Origin: an uncultured Aquabacterium sp.
GTDB lineage: Bacteria; Pseudomonadota; Gammaproteobacteria; Burkholderiales; Burkholderiaceae_C
NCBI RefSeq assembly: GCF_947366995.1
Contig: NZ_CANBCC010000026.1
Coordinates: forward strand, 1 to 47,234
Direction: 5' to 3'
DNA: 47,234 nucleotides
Shown here: piece by piece, positions 42,896-47,234 of the stretch
Position numbering within the stretch: position 1 is the stretch's first letter
Layout of the letters: each line of letters begins with the position of its first letter
Program-made: the position numbers and the translations under genes
The notes under the pieces: generated by a model
The model's input: the letters and a program-made list of their open reading frames with translations, nothing else
The model's database searches: none
What the model was told of the DNA's origin: nothing

Positions 42896-43618
42896 ATGGC
42901 CGTTTCCAGAAATCGGGTTAACCCTGACCCCCCCTCCACCGCGGGGACGTCGGGCCGGCGTTATGGCGGCGTCGATTCCGAAGAGCGCCAGCGCCAGCGG
43001 CGCGCCCGGCTGATCGAGGCGGCCCTGGCCGTGTTCGGTGACCAGGGCTACCACCAGTCCACCGTGCGCGATGTCTGCAAGCAGGCGCAGCTCACCTCAC
43101 GCTACTTCTATGAGTCCTTTGAAGGCATGGAGGACCTCTTCCGCTCGGTCTACGCAGAGGTGAGCCGGGACCTGATGCAGGCCACCGTGATGGCGCTGGC
43201 GCGCAGCGAGCCCGAACCCGACAAGCTGGCCGAAGCCGCCCTGCGCGCGTTCTTCGAGTTCATCCGCGACGACCCCCGCCGCGCGCGCGTTGCGCTGATC
43301 GACGCGCTGAACGTGGGTGGCGAGATGCAGACGGCCTTCGACAAGGCGCAAGAGGACTTCGCGCTGCTCATCCAGGGCTTCATGACGCAGATGTTTCCGC
43401 GGCTGCCCGAGGCCGGGCTGAACCACCACATGCTGGCGCAAGGTCTGGTCGGCTCGAACACCCGCATTGCGACCAAATGGGTGGCCGACCGCTGTCGCGC
43501 TCCCCTGGAAGACGTGCTGCGCAACACGTTCTCGCTGTTCCAGGCGGCCATCCTGTACGCGCGCGACGTCGAAGCCCGGCTGCCGCCGGTGGCGACCCGC
43601 CAGAGCGAGCCCGCCTGA
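42896..43618 (+). CDS. TetR-family regulator (divergent from the SDR operon)
   Basis: A 240-residue regulator with a helix-turn-helix at about 30-75 (QRRARLIEAALAVFGDQGYH, then SRYFYESFEGMEDLF). The C-terminal domain is of the TetR_C ligand type. No ribosome site is present before the ATG at 42896; the promoter lies so close that the mRNA would begin at or next to the start codon. An upstream start at 42764 would place the promoter inside the gene. It faces the SDR/hydrolase operon and is the likely repressor of it; the ligand is unknown. Confidence 0.86.
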   Translation: MAVSRNRVNPDPPSTAGTSGRRYGGVDSEERQRQRRARLIEAALAVFGDQGYHQSTVRDVCKQAQLTSRYFYESFEGMEDLFRSVYAEVSRDLMQATVMALARSEPEPDKLAEAALRAFFEFIRDDPRRARVALIDALNVGGEMQTAFDKAQEDFALLIQGFMTQMFPRLPEAGLNHHMLAQGLVGSNTRIATKWVADRCRAPLEDVLRNTFSLFQAAILYARDVEARLPPVATRQSEPA

Positions 43619-43640
43619 ATCGCTCAGGCCGGGGGCCAGG

Positions 43641-44129
43641 TCAGATCGCGCACTGCACCGGGCGCGCGCCCAGCACGGTCTCGAGCACCGCGGGCGCCAG
43701 GCCCACCAGAAAGCCGCGGCGCCCGCCGTTGATGAGGATGCGCTCCAGCGCCAGCACGCTCGCTTCCACATAGACCGGCAGCGCCTTGCGCGTACCGAAC
43801 GGCGACGTGCCACCCACGAGATAGCCGCTGTGCCGCTGCGCCACCTCCGGCTTGCAAGGCTGCACCGACTTCACGCCGATGGCGCGGGCCAGATTCTTGG
43901 TGCTGACCTGCCGATCACCGTGCATCAGGACGACCAGCGGGTCACCGCGCTCGTCTTCCATCACCAGCGTCTTGATGACCTGGTGTTCAGGCCAGCCCAA
44001 CTGGCGTGCCGATTCTGCCGTGCCACCGTGGTCGACGTAGTCGTAGGCGTGCTCGGTGTAGCTCACGCCATGAGCCTTGAGCCATTGAGTGGCTGGGGTT
44101 TCGCTGACATGGGGGGTCTTGCGGGCCAT
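43641..44129 (-). CDS. ybaK: Cys-tRNA(Pro)/aminoacyl-tRNA deacylase YbaK
   Basis: A 162-residue editing enzyme that hydrolyses mischarged Cys-tRNA(Pro). The YbaK/EbsC fold blocks are HQVIKTLVM, the active-site lysine block STKNLARAIG, and SGYLVGGTSPFGTRK. The ATG at 44129 supplies the first strand (TPATQWLKAHGVSYTEHAYD), which aligns with the E. coli N-terminus. This means the gene begins 67 bases inside the end of the upstream LuxR-type gene. A GTG at 44066 overlaps that gene's stop as GTGA but would remove conserved residues. Confidence 0.9.
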   Translation of the reverse strand: MARKTPHVSETPATQWLKAHGVSYTEHAYDYVDHGGTAESARQLGWPEHQVIKTLVMEDERGDPLVVLMHGDRQVSTKNLARAIGVKSVQPCKPEVAQRHSGYLVGGTSPFGTRKALPVYVEASVLALERILINGGRRGFLVGLAPAVLETVLGARPVQCAI

Positions 44130-44806
44130 GAAGGCGAGTCTACGTCGACTGACGCGCCATGGCCGAGCCGCGCATACAGGTTCATCACCGCCAGGTGCAG
44201 TTCGCGGAAGTCCACCGGGCGGCTGAAGACGCCGTCGGCGCCGGCCTCGCGCGCGGCCGTCCAGTGCCCCATGTGGTAGCTGGGCAGCAGCAGCAGGAGC
44301 CCGCAGTCGCTGGCACGCCGCAGTGCGCCAGCCGGCTCGAATGCGCGCTCATCCCACGCAAACGCCGGCGGACACAGCGACATCAGCACCACGTCGGTGG
44401 CGGCCGGTGCCCCCTCGTGCAGCAACGCCGCCACCCCCGCGTGCTCCTGCGCCGGGATGCCGCGGCGCCGCAGGGCCTGTAGCAGCCCGCGCCGCGCGGT
44501 GGCGTCGGTGTCGACCACGTGGGCCTGCAGAGGCCGTACCAGCCGAGCGCCCATGCCCGGGGCGGCCGAAGCCGGCACACCCAGGAAGTGCCGCACCAGT
44601 TGAACCGGCGAGGCCGCCCCCAGCCGCTGCATCGCTTCCCGGCGGTAGACCTTCACGGTGGCGACGCTCAGCCCGAGTCGCTCGGCCACCTCCGCATTCG
44701 TCAATCCCTGGGCCACCAGGGCCCCCACCGCGAACTGGCGGGGAGTCAGGGCCGCGCCCGCGCCCGCGCCGCCGGGCACCCCAAGTTGGTTCGAACTGGC
44801 TGGCAT
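44063..44806 (-). CDS. LuxR-type HTH protein with C-terminal pseudo-receiver
   Basis: A 247-residue putative regulator in an unusual order. The LuxR/FixJ helix-turn-helix comes first (about 20-80: LTPRQFAVGALVAQGLTNAE, then RLGLSVATVKVYRREAMQRL). A receiver-like domain follows (about 98-222). In the receiver the acidic pair remains (VVDTDATARR), but the phosphoacceptor position reads DVVLMSL, with Ser where Asp is expected. The conserved Lys is replaced in GVFSRPVDFREL, so phosphorylation seems unlikely. The ATG at 44806 follows AGGGG. It overlaps ybaK by 67 bases. The role is unknown; ligand or protein control of the pseudo-receiver is a guess. Confidence 0.75.
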   Translation of the reverse strand: MPASSNQLGVPGGAGAGAALTPRQFAVGALVAQGLTNAEVAERLGLSVATVKVYRREAMQRLGAASPVQLVRHFLGVPASAAPGMGARLVRPLQAHVVDTDATARRGLLQALRRRGIPAQEHAGVAALLHEGAPAATDVVLMSLCPPAFAWDERAFEPAGALRRASDCGLLLLLPSYHMGHWTAAREAGADGVFSRPVDFRELHLAVMNLYARLGHGASVDVDSPSWPARPPMSAKPQPLNGSRLMA

Positions 44807-45013
44807 GGCCACCCCTGATCCCGATTCTGGTTTGTCGTCATGGCGCACCCGGAAACTAGCAGTGCGATAACAGCATGATAACTGTCGGCACGTTGACAAT
44901 AAAGGATTCCGGACGCCTCTTCCCCCCTTTCGAGGGCCCTGTCACGCCGAAGGGATAAGGCGATCGGCCGTCCCCTCCCGTCAGAATGGGCGCAGGACAG
45001 ACCACCACGCCAC

Positions 45014-46045
45014 ATGGCCAGCACCACACGCCACCGCAAGCAGATCAAACTGGCGCTTCAGGGAGGGGGTGCCCACGGCGCCTTCACCTGGGGCGTGCTC
45101 GACCGCCTGCTGGAAGACGAGCGCCTGGAGATCGAAGCCGTCAGCGGGGCCAGCGCCGGCGCCATGAACGCTGCGGTTCTGGCCGATGGCTTGCACGCGG
45201 GAGGCCGCGCCGGCGCCCGCGAAGCCCTGCGCCGGTTCTGGACCGCGGTGGGCCGGGCGGCCCCCGGTGGATGGGTTCACGCCTTCACCGGCGACCAGGG
45301 CACCCCCTTGCCCATCCAGTGGATGGCGGGCTGGATGTCGCTCTGGTCGCCCCGCCAGTACCTGCCGGGCACTCACACCCTGGGCGAGATCGTCCGCGCC
45401 AGCGTCGACTTCGACCGGGTTCGGGCCTGCAACAAGGTGCAGGTGTACGTGTCGGCCACCCATGTGCGCACGGGCGAACTCAAGCTCTTCCGGCAGCACG
45501 AACTCAGCGTCGACGTCCTGCTGGCCTCGGCGTGCCTGCCCCAGCTGTTCGGCTCGGTGGATGTCGACGGAGAGGCCTACTGGGACGGCGGCTTCGTGGG
45601 TAACCCGCCGCTGCTGCCGCTGGTGGCAGAGGGCGGCAGCGACGACCTGATGCTGGTGCAGATCAACCCGTCGAACCGCCAGGCGCTGCCGGTGACCCAG
45701 CAGCAGATCATGGACCGCACCAACGAGATCACCTTCAACAGCGCACTGCTCAAGGACCTGCGCACGCTGGCCCTGGTTCAGGCCGCGCTGCAGGAGGAAA
45801 AGAATGACGGCGCAGGCCCACCCCGACGGGCGACGCTGTTCCAGCGCATCGGCGCACTGCGCCTGCACCGCATCGACACCGAGAAGGACCGGGTCAGCCT
45901 GGACGCCAGCAGCAAGCTGCAGGCGGGATGGCCGCACCTGCTGCGGCTGCACGGCGTCGGTCGCGTTGCGGCAGACGCCTGGCTACAGGACAACTTTGCC
46001 CACCTGGGCCGCCGCCCCACCGTGCCCTTGTCGCACTACACCTGA
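45014..46045 (+). CDS. patatin-like phospholipase
   Basis: A 343-residue lipid acyl hydrolase. The oxyanion hole is GGGAHG (17-22), the nucleophile is Ser47 in SGASAGAM, and the partner Asp191 lies in WDGGFVGNPP. This catalytic dyad is complete. The N-terminus is basic and lacks a signal peptide, so it is a cytoplasmic or membrane-peripheral enzyme. Proteins of this type are often found beside PHA or beta-oxidation genes, and PHA depolymerase activity is possible but not shown. It ends 14 bases from the convergent lipA gene. Confidence 0.9.
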   Translation: MASTTRHRKQIKLALQGGGAHGAFTWGVLDRLLEDERLEIEAVSGASAGAMNAAVLADGLHAGGRAGAREALRRFWTAVGRAAPGGWVHAFTGDQGTPLPIQWMAGWMSLWSPRQYLPGTHTLGEIVRASVDFDRVRACNKVQVYVSATHVRTGELKLFRQHELSVDVLLASACLPQLFGSVDVDGEAYWDGGFVGNPPLLPLVAEGGSDDLMLVQINPSNRQALPVTQQQIMDRTNEITFNSALLKDLRTLALVQAALQEEKNDGAGPPRRATLFQRIGALRLHRIDTEKDRVSLDASSKLQAGWPHLLRLHGVGRVAADAWLQDNFAHLGRRPTVPLSHYT

Positions 46046-46059
46046 GACGGGGCGCCAAC

Positions 46060-47076
46060 TCAGGCGCCGTCGACCGTCACCCCGGCCTGCGCTGCCTGCT
46101 GGTCGGCATGGTAGCTTGAGCGCACCATGGCGCCCACCGCGGCGTGGGTGAAGCCCATCTCGCGGGCGGCCTGCTCGTAGGCCTTGAAGGTGTCCGGGTG
46201 CACGTAGCGACGCACCGGCAGATGGTGGCCCGACGGCGCCAGGTACTGGCCGATGGTGATCATGTCGATGTCATGCGCGCGCATGTCGCGCATCACCTGA
46301 TACACCTCTTCATCGGTCTCGCCCAGGCCCACCATGATGCCGCTCTTGGTTGGCACATCGGGGTGCAGCGCCTTGAACTTCTTGAGCAGGTTCAGGCTGA
46401 ACTGGTAGTCAGAACCCGGGCGCGCTTCCTTGTACAGGCGTGGCGCGGTCTCGAGGTTGTGGTTCATCACGTCGGGCGGCGCGGCCTTGAGGATCTCGAG
46501 CGCGCGGTCGTCGCGGCCGCGGAAGTCGGGCACGAGGATCTCGATGCGTGTGGCCGGCGACTGCTCGCGGACCTGCTTGATGCACTCGACGAAATGACCG
46601 GCGCCGCCATCACGCAGGTCATCGCGGTCCACGCTGGTGATCACCACGTACTTGAGCTTGAGCGCCGCGATGGTCTTGGCCAGGTTGGCCGGCTCGTTCA
46701 CGTCGAGCGGATCGGGGCGGCCGTGGCCCACGTCGCAGAACGGGCAGCGGCGCGTGCACTTGTCGCCCATGATCATGAACGTGGCCGTACCGTGCCCGAA
46801 GCATTCACCGATGTTGGGGCACGAGGCCTCTTCACACACCGTGTGCAGCTTGTGCTCGCGCAGGATGTCCTTGATCTCGTAGAAGCGCGTGGTGGGCGAA
46901 CCCGCCTTCACGCGGATCCAGTCCGGCTTCTTCAGCACCTCGCCGGCGGGCACCACTTTGATGGGGATGCGGGCCGTTTTGGCCTGGGCCTTCTGCTTGG
47001 CCGTGGGGTCGTAGGCGGGCTGGCCGGCTGCGGGGGTGTCGGAAGCCGGGGCGGACGGGGTGCGTTCAGTGGTCAT
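46060..47076 (-). CDS. lipA: lipoyl synthase
   Basis: Radical-SAM enzyme that inserts two sulfurs into octanoyl groups on lipoate-dependent proteins (338 residues). The auxiliary cluster cysteines are [12 protein letters not shown], the SAM-cluster motif is CTRRCPFC, and the closing serine that ligates the auxiliary cluster is in RSSYHADQQ. An N-terminal 30-residue Pro/Ala-rich stretch precedes the conserved region. The ATG at 47076 is used; a longer frame to 47157 exists. lipB is usually upstream and would lie just past the window edge. Confidence 0.96.
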   Translation of the reverse strand: MTTERTPSAPASDTPAAGQPAYDPTAKQKAQAKTARIPIKVVPAGEVLKKPDWIRVKAGSPTTRFYEIKDILREHKLHTVCEEASCPNIGECFGHGTATFMIMGDKCTRRCPFCDVGHGRPDPLDVNEPANLAKTIAALKLKYVVITSVDRDDLRDGGAGHFVECIKQVREQSPATRIEILVPDFRGRDDRALEILKAAPPDVMNHNLETAPRLYKEARPGSDYQFSLNLLKKFKALHPDVPTKSGIMVGLGETDEEVYQVMRDMRAHDIDMITIGQYLAPSGHHLPVRRYVHPDTFKAYEQAAREMGFTHAAVGAMVRSSYHADQQAAQAGVTVDGA

Positions 47077-47234
47077 GGCGCGGGGTCTGGGTGGCGGGGC
47101 TGCCGGAGCGACCGCCAGGACGCCGGATAGGCGCCCTGCGGCCAACAGTGGCCACATGGGTGACGTGGCCAGCCGGGACTGTAGCCGATCTGCCCGTGCT
47201 CAGGGCGCGGAGGGGCTGCAGCGGGCCCCTCGGA

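Noticed and set aside
44893-44898. TTGACA as the -35 box of the patatin gene
   Set aside because: No acceptable -10 hexamer lies 16-18 bases downstream.
46046-46071. GGCGCC inverted repeat between patatin and lipA as a two-way terminator
   Set aside because: The stem has a bulge, no T-run follows on either strand, and part of it lies in the lipA coding end.
47200-47234. Possible last codons of lipB on the minus strand
   Set aside because: An open frame ending in TGA exists, but eleven codons without a motif cannot be assigned; only the usual lipB-lipA order suggests it.
1-47234. CRISPR arrays, insertion sequences, prophage, tRNA or rRNA genes
   Set aside because: No repeat-spacer pattern, transposase, integrase, phage structural gene or cloverleaf was found while reading the window.

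Overview
The window looks like ordinary chromosome from a GC-rich betaproteobacterium of the order Burkholderiales, perhaps near the Aquabacterium/Leptothrix/Comamonadaceae group. The order is inferred from the PhaM-type granule protein, the PilY1 minor-pilin cluster, the type A RNase P RNA and several beta-oxidation operons headed by TetR genes; I cannot fix the genus. I see no phage, insertion sequence, integron, CRISPR array, tRNA or rRNA. Coding density is high.

Layout. 1-7.8 kb (minus strand): a sensor histidine kinase gene broken by a one-base slip in a G7 tract, then a type IV pilus operon reading fimT-pilV-pilW-pilX-pilY1-pilE. The first three junctions in it are ATGA stop/start overlaps. 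8-13 kb: ruvC, an alpha carbonic anhydrase, the RNase P RNA gene rnpB (no ORF there), a Bcr/CflA-type exporter and dsbD. 13-22 kb: cysK, a two-helix K+ channel, pyrC, an SPFH/prohibitin protein, a DUF4394 lipoprotein, an Atm1-type ABC exporter, a YciA-like thioesterase, a 2OG-Fe dioxygenase and a PAS-GGDEF protein.

22-30.2 kb (minus strand): a fatty-acid degradation block. A TetR regulator heads an operon of acyl-CoA dehydrogenase, a fused 3-hydroxyacyl-CoA dehydrogenase/enoyl-CoA hydratase and thiolase. A hairpin terminator follows, then an alpha/beta hydrolase and an enoyl-CoA isomerase-like protein. 30.4-36.7 kb: an HNH nuclease, a second TetR gene, phoD, phaM, a FIST-domain sensor, a small orphan protein and a GntR regulator. 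37-43.6 kb: a second acyl-CoA dehydrogenase, a long-chain acyl-CoA ligase, an HSL-type hydrolase plus SDR pair, and a divergent TetR gene. 43.6-47.2 kb: ybaK, a LuxR-type protein with reversed domain order, a patatin and lipA.

How it fits together. The theme of the second half is acyl-CoA and lipid/PHA metabolism. The 12-base sequence TCGAACGACCGT occurs both in front of the first TetR operon and just downstream of the promoter of the distant second acyl-CoA dehydrogenase. This suggests that one TetR protein controls both. No clearly novel multigene system is visible. The best leads are this shared operator, the apparently leaderless third TetR gene, the HTH-first pseudo-receiver protein, the slipped kinase, the PilY1 with a lectin-like N-terminus, and the phaM-FIST pair.
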